From positions 1-64,000 of the forward strand of contig WNNJ02002486.1 of NCBI GenBank assembly GCA_012934845.2: a stretch of DNA of 64,000 bases, given 5' to 3'. The position numbers were made by a program, and so were the translations under genes. Below the pieces are notes generated by a model, which saw only the letters and a program-made list of their open reading frames with translations, was not told the origin of the DNA and made no database searches. The first letter of the stretch is position 1, and each line of letters opens with the position of its first letter. Positions 1 to 12,200 of the stretch are shown piece by piece. The stretch comes from Pomphorhynchus laevis. Taxonomy: Eukaryota; Acanthocephala; Palaeacanthocephala; Echinorhynchida; Pomphorhynchidae.

Positions 1-2520
1 CTGTGTCGCACGCATTCCCAACTCAACTATAGACTCTGTAACTCGCTACTAACGGTTAATCATCCGGATTTATCCTCGTTGTTCGATTGTATGAATTCTG
101 AAAAATCAAATGTCTACAAGTGTCCCTGTACATCTACCAAAGCTGGCCTTTACATACTTTATTCAAATGTTTTGTGTTTGTTTAACAAGTTAGAGGAAAT
201 CAAAGCAATAGTACATCATGAAAATCTTGACATGCTGTTTTTTACTGAAACTTGGTTAAATTGTAATATTCTGGATTCCGAAATCTGTATTCACGGTTAT
301 ACGATAGTTCGCTGTGATCGCAAAATTTCTAGAGATGGCGGTGTAGCTGCTTATATACGCGACAATCTAGTTTATAACGTAATAGAGTCGTGTTCTGACG
401 AAGTTGGAAACGAGCTTTTGTGGATTGATGTGACGAAGGAACGAGGTAAGGTCTATCGTATTTATATTGTTTATCGTAGTCCTCGATCAAAAACACCACT
501 CATCACCAAGTCGTTGAAACATCACTGTTCCGACGATGTGGATAACTAAATCTGCGGGGATCTTAACACTCCAAATATCGATTAAGTCTCTTATGCCGCT
601 ATTCAGGTGTGTGATAAAGAATCATCAGCCTTTCTTGATGTATTCAATTAGCTCACACTCTGTCAGCTTGTCCATTGTAATACTCATATTCGTAATAAAA
701 GTCATTCCCTGCTAGATTTATGCCTATGTACCAAGTATTATGTCGTTGAGTCATTAAGTTGCGGTCCGCCATTAGGCTCCAGCGATCACTGCACTTTACG
801 TATCATCCTACCTGGTCATATTTCGCGTCTGGTCAATTTTAAAAAAACCAATGGTGTTATGAATGCGGATTACGATACAATTGGTGAAATGCCTAGCCTA
901 GTAAGATAGCCTTGTGCCAGAACAGTCGGTGTTCATGTGGCCTGGTCGTTCCTCCACACAACATTGATTAATCTACTTAACGCCTTTTTCCCCTGCGTAA
1001 CACTAAACCACAATCCTCCAAAACCAAATGATTTGACATTGAGTTGTAGCGAGCTGTCAGAGAACGTGATCATGCATTCCTACTATTTAAGCGTGGACAC
1101 GGATCCTTCAGATTTTATACTACCATTCGCAACAGGGTGACTTCTCTTAAACGTCATAAAAACATCAATTCATTGCTGCCATATGTTCCTTGTCTCACAT
1201 TGATCAAAAGAGACTTTTTCAACTACTTAGCAACCGTAAGTGAGTATCGTCGTAAATCAACTGTCTGATTGATGTTAAGCTAAGATCGGTTTATCCTATT
1301 TCCATTGCCAATATCCTTGCCAAGAACTTGTGTCTCACTCGCAATCGATTTTCCCTATGTGATTATAACATTACGATAGGCAATTCTTCTCTTAAGTACC
1401 AGAATTCTAACCTCTACTTTGACCCGCTCGATGTTCTTAGTATCTTATCGAAGCTACCGACTAAAAATAGTTCAGGTCCTGATGATATTATATTATTACG
1501 CAAATTTGCATCAAATATATATTCCGCTTTTTGATATTTACTACTGGTATGAGAAATGCCATAATCCCAGATATATGGAAGAGAGCATTAATCATTCCAG
1601 TTTTCAAAAAGGGGAATAAGGTAAATCCTCAAAATTATCAGCCAATAAGTTTGACGAGCATTGCTTGCAAGGTGATGAAGAAACTGATCATGTGGTATAT
1701 ATCTTCTCATTAGGACAAATTCAATATTTTGTCTAATAAACAGCATGTGTTTAGAAAACATCACTCCACTTCCACTAATCTAACATTAGCACGCGAAAGC
1801 TAGGCCAGTTTTGTCGAACCGGGGTTTCCGGTTGATGTCGTCTTTATTGATTTGTCCAAAGCTTTTGATCGGTTCGTTAATCTAATTTTGCTGTGGAAAC
1901 TTGGAAATTACGGATTCTCAAATCACTTTTGTCTCTGGATACCTTGAGCCAAAGTCTTAATGCATTGTATATCCGAGGCTCTTAAAATCACATATGCTCT
2001 ATGCATTTCACGCGACACACCCTCAACTAAAATCATACTTGAGTGAATTCGACAACATTTTGAGAAGAGCAACGCACTTGCTCCGGCAACTCGCTCCATT
2101 CCTTATACAGTTAGACTAGTGACGTTGCGTATAACATCTATTGAATGCGATCTGTTAAAGGCAGATCTTATACTCATGTGGATGTCGCTGCGCGTTCCTA
2201 ACCATTCGTGTAAGCAGATGTTCTGTCTTCGTGAATCCTCAATGTTAAGTAGACACGAACTATGCTTGAAGCATCGCTCAAAGGATCGAACAAATTGTAC
2301 GACGTGATGGATCGCGTCTGTAATTGATGGAATGGATTATCACTTGGTGTGATCAACAGCTCTTCTGCTGTGCAATTCAAAGAACGCCTAAAGCTTGACC
2401 TCGTGAACTCTTTTTTTCGTGAACTCTGATTTTTTTTTTCGTTTTTTTTTGTTTTTTTTATTCGATGTGATGTTTCTTACGAGTTTCAGCTCCATTGGAA
2501 GTCGACGTATAATAATATGC
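1..2520 (+). mobile_element. LINE family A copy 1 (CR1/Jockey-like), decayed
   Basis: A non-LTR retrotransposon runs in from the left edge. Residues translated from 79-549 resemble an apurinic-type endonuclease (FFTETWLN, then a GGVAAYIRDNL block). Reverse transcriptase blocks follow: NSSGPDDI near 1470, PVFKKGNKVNPQNYQPISL near 1600 and VDVVFIDLSKAFDR near 1840. Many stops and frame changes break it. Compared with the second copy at 16782-18178, about 485 bp is missing at about 1940, including the YADD active-site region; both ends of the lost segment carry GGAT. The 3' end is the motif TATAATAATATG near 2500-2512, shared with other LINEs here. Clade assignment rests on motif resemblance. 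Confidence 0.85.
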
Positions 2521-2710
2521 AATGACTGTTTGAAAATATGACGTCAGTTAAGTTAAGGACGTCATTATCACTGTTTACTCTATTATTCTATTACAAATCC
2601 GATCCCATCTGAACAATTTAACTGCTTGACTTTCTCATTTTGTTTGTGGACTTGTAAGCGTACAGCTTGTACGCATTTGCCACATTAAATAAATTTGTAT
2701 TATTATTATT
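2521..2710 (+). mobile_element. Family B-type LINE 3' end with terminal hairpin
   Basis: This short piece ends in a hairpin at about 2645-2690 (GTGG, spacer, GCGTACA/TGTACGC stem, spacer, CCAC) followed by ATTAAATAAATTTG and an ATT-repeat tail. The same 3' terminal layout ends the family B LINEs at 13.3, 16.0, 40.8 and 50.1 kb. No coding sequence is visible. It is probably a 5'-truncated insertion or the tail of a relative. Confidence 0.55.
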
Positions 2711-2970
2711 AAATAATATTATATATTTGTTTGTTTTTTTTTTCAAAAAAAATCAATTATTAAAAAAAAAAAAAATTAAATGTATATTAATTTAAAACCG
2801 GCAAATTATGATTTCTGAAATATTACGTTATAATTATTAACATAAAAATGGCATTTTTATTATGACTTATAAGCATATTACGATTTAAATATTATTAAGA
2901 TTAATATTGATATTAATAATATTAATAAATAATATTATTAATATTATTTAATAATATTAAATAATATTAT
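2711..2970. repeat. AT-rich low-complexity stretch
   Basis: Runs of A, T and ATT/TAA repeats directly follow the LINE 3' tail. No gene is visible. Confidence 0.8.
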
Positions 2971-2971
2971 T

Positions 2972-3535
2972 ATGCTTAGGAGCGAGATCGAGATCGATCT
3001 CGCTCCTAAGCATACTTTTCGTCTTAGTCTATTCAACACTCGCTCCATTCTTCATAAAGCTGATATGCTTCTCGATATCTTCGATCAATTATCTATCACA
3101 TCTCTGATCAACCGATTCAACACCCCGCTCCTGTCACACTTGCTCCAACCAATATTAATTCTTTATCAAGCACCCCTGTCATTTCCACTTCTATCTGCTC
3201 ATCTACCTCGACTCATGCCAGCTCTGTCCGTCCACCACTTCCACGAAATCGTTTTCCTTCGCTCGATCGCTGTATAATCATATCAAACTTAAAGCTTTCC
3301 GAATCTGCTTCTCCACAATCTCGCCTCGATGATGATGTATCTGCTTTCAGGTCTATCCTAGCAACCATTCTTCCTGATGATAACCCATCACTCTTCAATA
3401 ATATCGCTCCTGTATCCTTTATTCGTTTAAACAAATCCACTAAATCCAATCATCTCAGTCCTCCACTCTTAAAAATCGTTTTCCGACATAGTTCACATGC
3501 CTCTTCGATACCTCTCCCAACGTTTTAAACTTTTT
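2972..3535 (+). mobile_element. Rearranged family B LINE fragment starting in a palindrome
   Basis: The fragment opens with 19-bp inverted arms (2972-2990 and 2995-3013) around the sequence encoding the start of the endonuclease domain. It then reads LSLFNTRSILHKADMLLDIF, and after 3100 jumps to sequence that in the 9.3-kb copy lies upstream, in the ORF1-like part. The order of the two parts is therefore reversed relative to that copy. An inversion during insertion (twin priming) or later recombination would explain it. It is not functional. Confidence 0.7.
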
Positions 3536-3589
3536 ACCACTTCATCTACTTGCCGTATCTTGCCGTATATAGTTTCGGCTTAAGCTTTG

Positions 3590-4080
3590 CAAATATATTC
3601 ATATACAATATAGATACTTCATTGTTTTACCATGGATATAATCGATATTCGGTCGAATCTTGAGATCGTTATTCAAAATGATTTCAAGGTCTCTGTGCTT
3701 AAATATAATGTGAAGCTTCCGACATCCTAAATAAAAGTCATGATCAGGTTTACCGTTGCCAAGATTCACATGGACACATTTGTCTACATTCATGCTCATA
3801 CAGGTGGCAGTAATCTAGTTATATATCGTGTGAAGATCATGCTATAGGCGCTGGCCCTGTGGGTCGGAAATTCTATTGCACCAGACTTTCACATCGTCAG
3901 CAAATGCCAAGCAGGGGCTTTTGATGTATAAGAGCAGATCATTTAGAAATATAATGAAAAGCAAAGGACCAAAGATTTTACCTTGGGGAACGCCACAATT
4001 AATAGGCCGAGCAGAAGTCGGGCTACTGCAAACCCTTACTTGAAATGATCTGTTGAGAAGGAAATCACGAATCATCATGA
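3590..4080 (-). mobile_element. LINE reverse transcriptase fragment, family D-like
   Basis: On the minus strand this encodes the central reverse transcriptase: a GVPQG-type box (GVPQGKIFGPLLFIIFLNDL), the catalytic FADD box in CLAFADDVKVW, then after a break a KCVHVNLG block and a HRDLEIILNNDLKIRPN block. These match the 36-40 kb element most closely. Both ends are truncated and the frame is interrupted between the two ORFs. Confidence 0.8.
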
Positions 4081-4089
4081 AACTAACAG

Positions 4090-4975
4090 CATGTATTATT
4101 ATATATTATTGTTGATTCAGTTGATCATTTTCCTTCATATAACGTGTTTCTTACATCTCGGCTAGTTTTACCCTGCGTCATTTCAACATTTGAACCTACA
4201 CTAACCAACAAACCGATACATTCGCACTTAACACAAAATGTTTCGACATTGTGTTCATGCACAGGTTCACACACAAGGGTCCAGTGGAGTTTAGCTTTTG
4301 CGTCATGTATCACACCAATTGTCCGGGGTTGGTAGGGAAAATGCCACGCGGTAGTTCGTCCTCACATTAAGGACGTCGTTTCCTTACACGATTGGCGAAA
4401 TGAGAGACCTAGATAAAATTTTACTATGTGGCAAAAACTCATTCGATGATTGAAATGACGAATTATAATGGTCGATTAACTTCGACGGGTGTGATGTCAG
4501 TGCAAACCAGACTGGTTCTGGATCTGCTCGCGATGTGACATCAGTTAAGGGGATGGATATTCAAGCGACAGCGTTGAAATGAATGTCCGACAAAATCGTA
4601 AATTCCATCACTCATGTTGCTCACAGAACAAATTGGAATGTCCACAGTGGTATCGCAATTGTCACGCAGAGCGTAAAAGTTGTACCACATGACATCGTGG
4701 TTGCATCATCATCATCATTGAAACAATTCAAGGCTTTAGTCAACAGTTGGATAAACCATGTGGATCAAGACAACATTAGAAAACTTTATCTTTGGATTGC
4801 TCGTTACGGGTATTTTTGCTTTTGTTTTCAATGCGCTGTGTTGTATAATAAGCGGGCACAACATCCTTTTCGATCAGATCCCTATCCCTCGCATTTCTGG
4901 TTTAATTTGAAATCACAAATGATTTCAATTATATTTGAAACATGTAAGACGAAAGTAATTCATTAAATCTTATTG
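4090..4975. other. Unassigned segment with an ORF at 4583-4966
   Basis: No confident gene. The plus-strand ORF (127 codons) contains VVASSSSLKQFKALVNSWI, which loosely resembles the C-terminal tail seen in CR1-type LINEs (a short Ser-rich stretch followed by a conserved Phe-Lys), but the rest is unrecognised. It could be LINE debris or chance. Confidence 0.25.
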
Positions 4976-5160
4976 CCAATAAAAGCAGACGAGCGGAGTG
5001 ATCGTCAGCCAACATTAAAAGGATCGAAATGTGAAATTTATGTATTGAATCAGTAGCTGACTACGCCCACTAATACTGAAATGTAGCGTAATGCTGTTAG
5101 CTTATAGATAGGATTAAAGTAGCGAGCAGAATAAAATAGTCATAAATTTAAATTATATAT
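4976..5160 (+). repeat. Dispersed repeat R1, copy 1
   Basis: It begins CCAATAAAAGCAGACGAG and includes TGAATCAGTAGCTGA, AAATGTAGCGTA and TTATAGATAGGATTAAA. The same order of blocks recurs at 20372-20550 and, without the first block, at 60966-61100. It is non-coding and its origin is unknown. Confidence 0.65.
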
Positions 5161-7183
5161 ATTAAATTAAAATTTATATATAAATAATATATAACTCAAA
5201 AGTGTAAAACGATATGTGGAACGCTAATCGTTAAAAGCGACTGAAATTCTTAATCAAGCAATCGTTGGATGCGAAAGATACAGGCTAGATCACAGCCATA
5301 TTAATAATAGAGCAGTAATGTAGTCCTGAATGTAGTTTAAGCAAGCGTAGATATTATTATTATTATTATGCGAAGATCACAAAGATCCTTTTTCGTCAAA
5401 GTTGTCATTTTATCGTTACTACCTAAGCTCACTGGTTTATTGATGCCATATATTTAAAAGCATCGATTGGCAATATTTTCCGGATGACACTACGTGTTGT
5501 TTTGTATCGTTAGACGTCGTACCGTCACAACCAAATCACAATTATCATCCTTACTATATCATGAAATGTGCATACAGATAAACGACTTTATGCTCAAAAA
5601 AAACGACTTTATGCTCTATCGTTGTGTATTATGATATCGCTTCTCTTCTAACATCGAATCTGCTTCGTGTAATGGATTTAACAATAGTAGTATTTTTTAG
5701 TAGCACGGTGTTTCAACCTTGATAAATGCAAATATTTTTATTGCACTATAAAGACAATCTAGTTTAGCGAATTACTGATACCTAATTCCATTAATGTCTT
5801 GCACTGTCTCAAAAACTGCGATTGTAAGTAGTTTTTGCCATTGGACCTCCGATGGCGAAAAACGTACCAAAGTTGGACCCCGAGATAATATTATCACTCG
5901 TGGATCGCATAAATGCATATTTGTACAAAAGTATGATATTTAATACAAATACCATCATTAGTACTTCAGCGTTTTGCTGAATATCGTTTATGTAATAATT
6001 TAATGCTTATACGTTCTATTCGATTTCAATGAATCCATCTCGCAAAATGTTTCTGCACCCTGGTATTTCTGTATTATGGATGGATACCAGTTTTGCTGAT
6101 AATCAAGGAGATAATGGTCAATCCTTAGTGAATTGGCAGCGACTTTTTTTTACTATATCGCAATATTCTATCGATTAACAAATTAACAAATCCACTATAT
6201 CACTCTTTTTTTTAAATTCATTACTAAATATGATTTTAATTGTAGTTGATAATTTTTTGGTTAGTACTTTAATCTGCTATAATTGAAGGTAAGTAAAATT
6301 TTGATAGTTTTTTTGTGTACATCTTTCAACTAATATTATTTTAGAAATATTATTCTTGAAAATAATTAAGAACTCAAAAACTAGTTAGTTTTCTTCAGTC
6401 TAATATTTACACATGTTAAACCATCTCTTAAAATTGTATAATGAGATATAAAAAATGTCAAAAGACTTCCCTGTGCCAAGCTATTATTTTCATTTTCTGA
6501 GATTTTTGATTTAAAGGTTGTATTTTCATGTCATAAACATGCGTAAACGAAAAAACGTTTGTAGGGATTAATATGTCAATTTTGGTTTTTGACTTTGTCA
6601 ATGTCTAATTTATATCCAGTGATGTCAAAGATGTTGCCGAAAACCGGAGTTTAATTACATACAGAGCAGACTTCTTTATCACTCCTGACCGATATGATAG
6701 GAGCCGGAAGCACTCATCAGGTGAGCAAACTATCGTCGGTCGTTTTGGATGCCTTATGATATATTTAAAAGGCATCTCCGGGAATTTGCTTACGTGGTAG
6801 GCATCATGATCATAGCCTCTTTAAGCTAATTAAGAATCTCCGAATCATACTGCTATCCAGATCATCCTAATTTTAATGCTGGATATACCAATCCAACATT
6901 CATATCGGTGGCAGACACATCGGTACTATGTCGAATTAATGTTAATGTAAAATTAATGCATAAGCCCTTAATTTTAACTTTAATCTTTCTTAATGATTGC
7001 TATACCACATCTACTACTAGCAACTTTATAATGATATAGTGTACGGAACCTGCAAATTATGTTTTCATTGTGATTTTTAAAAAACCGTAATATATATGCT
7101 TGTGGATGTTACTTTCGATTCAAATTATGAACGATTTTTTCAATTATATTAATTAACTACTGATTTATTTTTCTTTATTCTAG
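5161..7183. other. Intergenic or 5' intron region of the carrier gene
   Basis: Apart from the candidate exon at 5852-5930 this stretch is AT-rich with no supported gene. It ends in a pyrimidine-rich acceptor (TTTATTTTTCTTTATTCTAG) immediately before the carrier's coding exon, so at least part of it is probably intron. Confidence 0.5.
5852..5930 (+). CDS. Candidate first coding exon upstream of the ADP/ATP carrier
   Basis: A start codon at 5852 opens 26 codons (MAKNVPKLDPEIILSLVDRI then NAYLYK) that are richer in G+C than the surroundings and end at a donor-like AA|GTATGA. The exon would end one base into a codon. The carrier exon after the acceptor at 7181-7183 has 11 bases before its ATG, so a splice would keep frame and add an N-terminal extension. 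The peptide is not recognised. It may instead be an unrelated short ORF or an upstream ORF. Confidence 0.3.
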
Positions 7184-7194
7184 AATCAAAAACA

Positions 7195-8133
7195 ATGGAT
7201 CCAAATACAAAAGTTACTCTGTCCTTCATTGAAAACTTTGCGCTTAGTGGTACTGCTGCGCTTATAGCTAAGACAGCAGCTGCACCAATTGAGCGAGTTA
7301 AACTCATGGTTCAAAATCAAGGTGAAATGCTAAAGCAAGGGGTGATATCAACCCCTTACAAAGGAGTTGTTGATTGTACCGTCAGAACATTTCGAAGTGA
7401 GGGTGTCCTACCCTTCTGGCGTGGTAACCTTGTCAATTGTCTTCGTTACTTTCCAACCCAGGCTTTGAATTTCGCGTTTAAAGACAAATTTAAGATGATG
7501 CTGGGTCCAAAGAAATCAGATACATATGCTGTAGGATTTGTCAAAAACGTGATATCGGGATCTGCTGCTGGAGCTACGTCACTGTTCTTTGTGTATTCTT
7601 TGGACTATTGTCGTACAAGATTGGCAAACGACGCCAAGGAATCAAAAAAATCAGTAGCGCCTAGACAATACTCAGGAATGATTGACGTTTACAAGAAAAC
7701 TCTCCAAAGCGATGGAGTAGTAGGTCTTTATCGCGGTTTTGTAATATCTTGTGTTGGTATTATAGTTTACCGAGGATTTTATTTTGGTTTGTATGATACT
7801 TTAAAACCAATCATTCTTGGACCTACTGCCGGTCCAGCTTTGTCATTTTGCTTGGGTTATGGTGTTACAGTTGTCGCTGGACTTATTTCCTATCCCATCG
7901 ATACTATCAGAAGGCGAATGATGATGACCAGTGGACAAGCAGTGAAATACAATGGTTCTTGGGACTGCTTCAAGGGAATTGTCAGAACTGAAGGTTATGT
8001 TGGCCTTATGAGAGGAGCAAGTGCCAACATTCTTAGAGGCGTCGCGGGTGCTGGTGTCCTTGCTGGATTTGATGACTTTGAAGAGCGCTATCTTAGACTA
8101 AAGAAAAGAAGATTAGGAATAATAGATGCATAA
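7195..8133 (+). CDS. Mitochondrial ADP/ATP carrier (adenine nucleotide translocase)
   Basis: This 312-residue SLC25-family carrier exchanges cytosolic ADP for matrix ATP across the inner mitochondrial membrane. Three homologous repeats are visible, each with a carrier PX[DE]XX[KR] signature: APIERVK near residue 31, YSLDYCR near 141 (the usual Pro replaced by Ser) and YPIDTIR near 238. The last runs into RRRMMMTSG, the nucleotide-carrier hallmark. [20 protein letters not shown] is also typical. The coding region has no intron; an acceptor TAG lies at 7181-7183, 11 bases before the start. The C-terminus carries a basic tail (RLKKRRLG) longer than in most family members. The sequence resembles flatworm, fungal and plant-type carriers more than the vertebrate form. 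The specific paralogue cannot be named. Confidence 0.97.
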   Translation: MDPNTKVTLSFIENFALSGTAALIAKTAAAPIERVKLMVQNQGEMLKQGVISTPYKGVVDCTVRTFRSEGVLPFWRGNLVNCLRYFPTQALNFAFKDKFKMMLGPKKSDTYAVGFVKNVISGSAAGATSLFFVYSLDYCRTRLANDAKESKKSVAPRQYSGMIDVYKKTLQSDGVVGLYRGFVISCVGIIVYRGFYFGLYDTLKPIILGPTAGPALSFCLGYGVTVVAGLISYPIDTIRRRMMMTSGQAVKYNGSWDCFKGIVRTEGYVGLMRGASANILRGVAGAGVLAGFDDFEERYLRLKKRRLGIIDA

Positions 8134-9287
8134 GCGATAAAGTTCCGATCATATATTTTTAAAGTATACACCCAAATATGACGATGTCGTACATAAATGT
8201 GGTTAAAAGACAACATAGTAAAGATAAAAAAATATTAAAAATTACATTTATGTCTCGATCTAAATGTTTAATATCAAACAAAATTAGTTTCTTTACTTTT
8301 CGTGTTTTGAAAAACAAAAGAGGGCATACGGAGTTATTGAACAATATATTATTTTGCTAAAGTTGAATGCTTTCCCTATACCAGAATTAAAATCCATTGA
8401 ATTTGATATTGTAATCGAAGATACGCAGATACGATGTGCAGTTACAAAAAGAGTAGATCATTCCATTCCGCTCGAGAAATTTACTGGTCAGTTCCTTTTC
8501 TCCCAGCGAATACCGGAATTTTTTAGGAGTACGCCAATCTAGTTCGTATACATGTATGCTTCGTGAAATTTGAAAAGACTTTTGGTCATTAACTATAGGA
8601 AAGGTGTGAAAAGAGTTTAACGAGTACAAGGTATCACGCTATATCCTCGTGACTTACATCTTTTAATGGTTAAGTAGGAATTTTGTTCTTGTTTTGTGTA
8701 GGAATTCTAAGATAGCTTTACAGTAAGCGTTTGACTTCGTCAAGCCTGTTCTTTATTTCTTATTTTGTTCATCTCGCATATAAACAGAATATCGAAAAGA
8801 ATAGCTTTGTCTGAAATGCGCTTTCATTGCAGGCAAAAAAATTTACAATACTATATAAAAATCGATACTAATATTTCAATCTAAGTCAGAGTTCGCGTGT
8901 GTTTTTTAAATTTTATTTTCTTAAAGTATTAACATTTAACAATCCACAGTTAAGTGTTCCATTAAATGAGCCCGTTAAAAGAACAATTTTCAAGTGTTCA
9001 CAAAACTGAAAATTTATTTATTTTCTCTTACTACTAATAATAATAATGAAGATTGAACCACGCTTCATCATTGGGTGCTCCTACGTCTTTCGACAATGCG
9101 ACCTTGTGATTGTGACGTGTTCTTACATATACGTCAATTGAGTACACAGTCAAGGTTGTGACCTCATACGTATAGTTTGAAATACACATGTCTCCACCAT
9201 TCGTCACGCGAGGTGGCTTAGCGACGACAGTTATGCATTCATTGCATAGAATGCAATGAATGTTGTGCTGCCCTCATAAGTAAGCTA
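8134..9287. other. 3' flank of the carrier gene
   Basis: No gene seen. The first few hundred bases are probably 3' UTR; I could not find a convincing canonical polyadenylation signal. A short inverted repeat (CATTCATTGCAT / ATGCAATGAATG) lies near 9235-9262, just before the LINE. Confidence 0.5.
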
Positions 9288-12200
9288 ATGAAGCATGACC
9301 ACTCAAACGGTGGATACGTTCTAGAGGCTAACGAAACGGAGTTTTGCTCAATAAATGATATTAATGATGTCTCTCAGTCTACTCAGACTGTTGTTATACA
9401 TGGAATATCAACAAAGGACAAAATATCTTCCAAGCTATCGTCGTCATCCTTTTGCTTACTAACTACTTCGCCATCCATTAATCCCGTTCGTGAAACTTAT
9501 CTCACACACACTCCTCGTTTAACTACGGATAAAACTTCCCTTAACCTTCATCTTCCCAACAATGCAAACAGTAAAGACCTTCATCTCGTACCTCATTTTT
9601 CCTATTTCTCACCACATCTAAATACATATTATACATCTTTCTTATCTTCACGTACTCCTTACTCTACCTTCACTGTATCACTTCTCAATAATTTACATCT
9701 TTCCGTCAAAATCATCTCCAGTAACATCTCCGATCAACCGATTCAACAATCCACTCCTGTCACACATGCTCAAACCGTATCACTTCTCAATAATTTACAT
9801 CCTTCAAAATTATCTCCAGTAACATCTCGGATCAACCGGTTCAACACTCCATTTTTGTCACATGCTTCAACTCATCTTCACTCTCTCTATCGAGCACCCC
9901 TGTCATTCCCACTTTTATCTGCTTTTATGCCTCTACTCCTACCAGCTCTGATCGTTCACTACATCTACGTAATCGTTTTCCATCGCGCGATCGCTGTATT
10001 ATCATATCTAATTAAAACTTCCCTGGATCTGCTTATCCACAATCTCGCTTCAATTATGATGTATCTGCTTTCAGGTCTATCATTGCAACCATTCTTCCTT
10101 ATTGATAATCCATCCCTCTTGAATAATATTGCTCCTGTATCTTTGATCCGTTTAAACAAATCGACTATAATATCCAATCATCTCGGTCCTCTACTCTTAA
10201 AAATCGTTTTCCGACATAGTTCACATGCTTCCCTGGTATTCACCCAACGTTTTCACGTCGTACACACGAGGCCAAAAATTCGATGGCGTCACGCTCTCCC
10301 CCTTGTCTTCTTCGCTAGTCGATCTCGCTCCTAAGCATAATTTTCGTCTTAGTCTATTTAACACCCGCTCTATTCTTCATAAAGCTGATATGCTCCTTGA
10401 TGTCTTCGATCAATTATCTATCGATATTCTTTGCATTACCGAATCCTGGCACTGACTCTGACGATCTTGATATTCATCGTCTATGTCGCTTTGGTTGTTC
10501 TCTTGTTGAATCAGCTCGTACAATTGTATCTCATACATCCACTGCTTCTAACCATGACGGTATTGTTGTCATTGCTCGTCACCCAATGTCTCTACGTAAA
10601 ATAAACGATAACATCCGTTACACTTCGTTCAAATTACTCATATGCAGATTATCAACATATTTCCCTCTGAAACTTGTGATTGTATACCGTTCAGGTTCAG
10701 TTGCCTCCTCACGTATGTTCTTTAAAGACCTTGTAGATCTTATGTTTCACTGTTTATTGTCTTATACTCCTTCTTTTGTTCTCAATGACTTTAACATTTG
10801 TCTTGATCGCCCGGCTGACTCTGACTCTCGCACTTTTACAAATCTTTTTTCTGATTTTAACAATAAATTACTTTCAACAAGGCCCACTCATATTCTCGGT
10901 GGCGCTCTCGACATCATTGCTATACCTAACTGCTTCAATGACTATACTTCCTTGTTAATTACTGATCCTGATTTGTCCGATCCTTTTCATTGTCACTCTT
11001 ACTTTTACTCGTCCCCATCCTTCTTATCCGCCTCCACCATTATCCACACCAAGTCGACCCTGGAAACTTATCGATATCTCTATTGTCTGCACAGCCTTAC
11101 TCAATTCTTCACTTTTTTCACTTAGTTATCTCTCTCACGATGATCTCTTCATTCTGTTTGATTCTTAACTTACCAACATCTTTAAAAACCTTCTGGATAT
11201 TCGACCACGACGTTTTCAGCGGTCGCGCCATGCTCCCTTGTTCAATTCAGACTTAAGTCTTTCTAAGCTTCGGTTCCGTCACTTTTCGTTTGTTAAATCG
11301 ATTTCTTAAACGCTCTCCAATTTGTCCGATCATTTCCTAGTCACTCTTACTCTTACTCGTCCCCATCCCTCTTATCCGCTTCCACCATTATCCACACCAA
11401 GTCGACCCTGGAAACTTATCGATATCTCTATTCTCTGCACAGCCTTACTATATTCAATTTTTTCTTTTATTTATCTCTCTCACGATGATCTCTTCATTCT
11501 GTTTGATTCTTAACTTACCAACATCCTGAAAAACCTTCTGGATATTCGACCACGACGTTTTCAGCGGTCGCGCCATGCTCCATTGTTCAATTCAGACTTA
11601 AGTCTTTCTAAGCGTCGGTTCCGTCACTCTTTTCGTTTGTTAAATCGATTTCTTAAACGCTCTCCAACCTCATTTACTCTAAATCTCCGTGCTTTCTATC
11701 TTTCTCTCCGCCGTTATGCAAACTAAACGTACTCTCTTTTTATCGAAATCAACTCAAGTTCTCTTCCAACTTTAAATGTCATTGAAAAATATTAAACTCA
11801 ATTCTTTCACGATCATCTACCATTTGCAACATAAATCCTGATGAATTTTTCTCTTATCTGCAATCTAAGCTATCTAATTTAATTTTTTCTACCCATATAC
11901 CCCTTGTATTTTCTCATCTCTTTAAATAATTCCCTCCCAGAGCTATTCCAACTTCTTCCCGTTTCGTCTGACGAAGTTTCTTCGGTTCTTCTGTCATTAC
12001 CTGATAACACCCCCAACTTGTCTACCCGCAACCGCACAGTTCCTCCCAACTGGAAATGCGCCACTGTTCGCCCTCTCCTGGGCGAACAGTTTATACCGAT
12101 TTACTCATCTTGCGCGAACAAAAATTATGTAATGTCATAGTTTCTCTTGATCTATCATCTGCGTTCGACATCGTCGATCACTAGATTATTCTCCATCGTC

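Noticed and set aside
9288-10334. 348-residue ORF as a host gene
   Set aside because: It directly precedes LINE B endonuclease sequence and parts recur in the rearranged fragment at 3.1 kb, so it is retroelement sequence.
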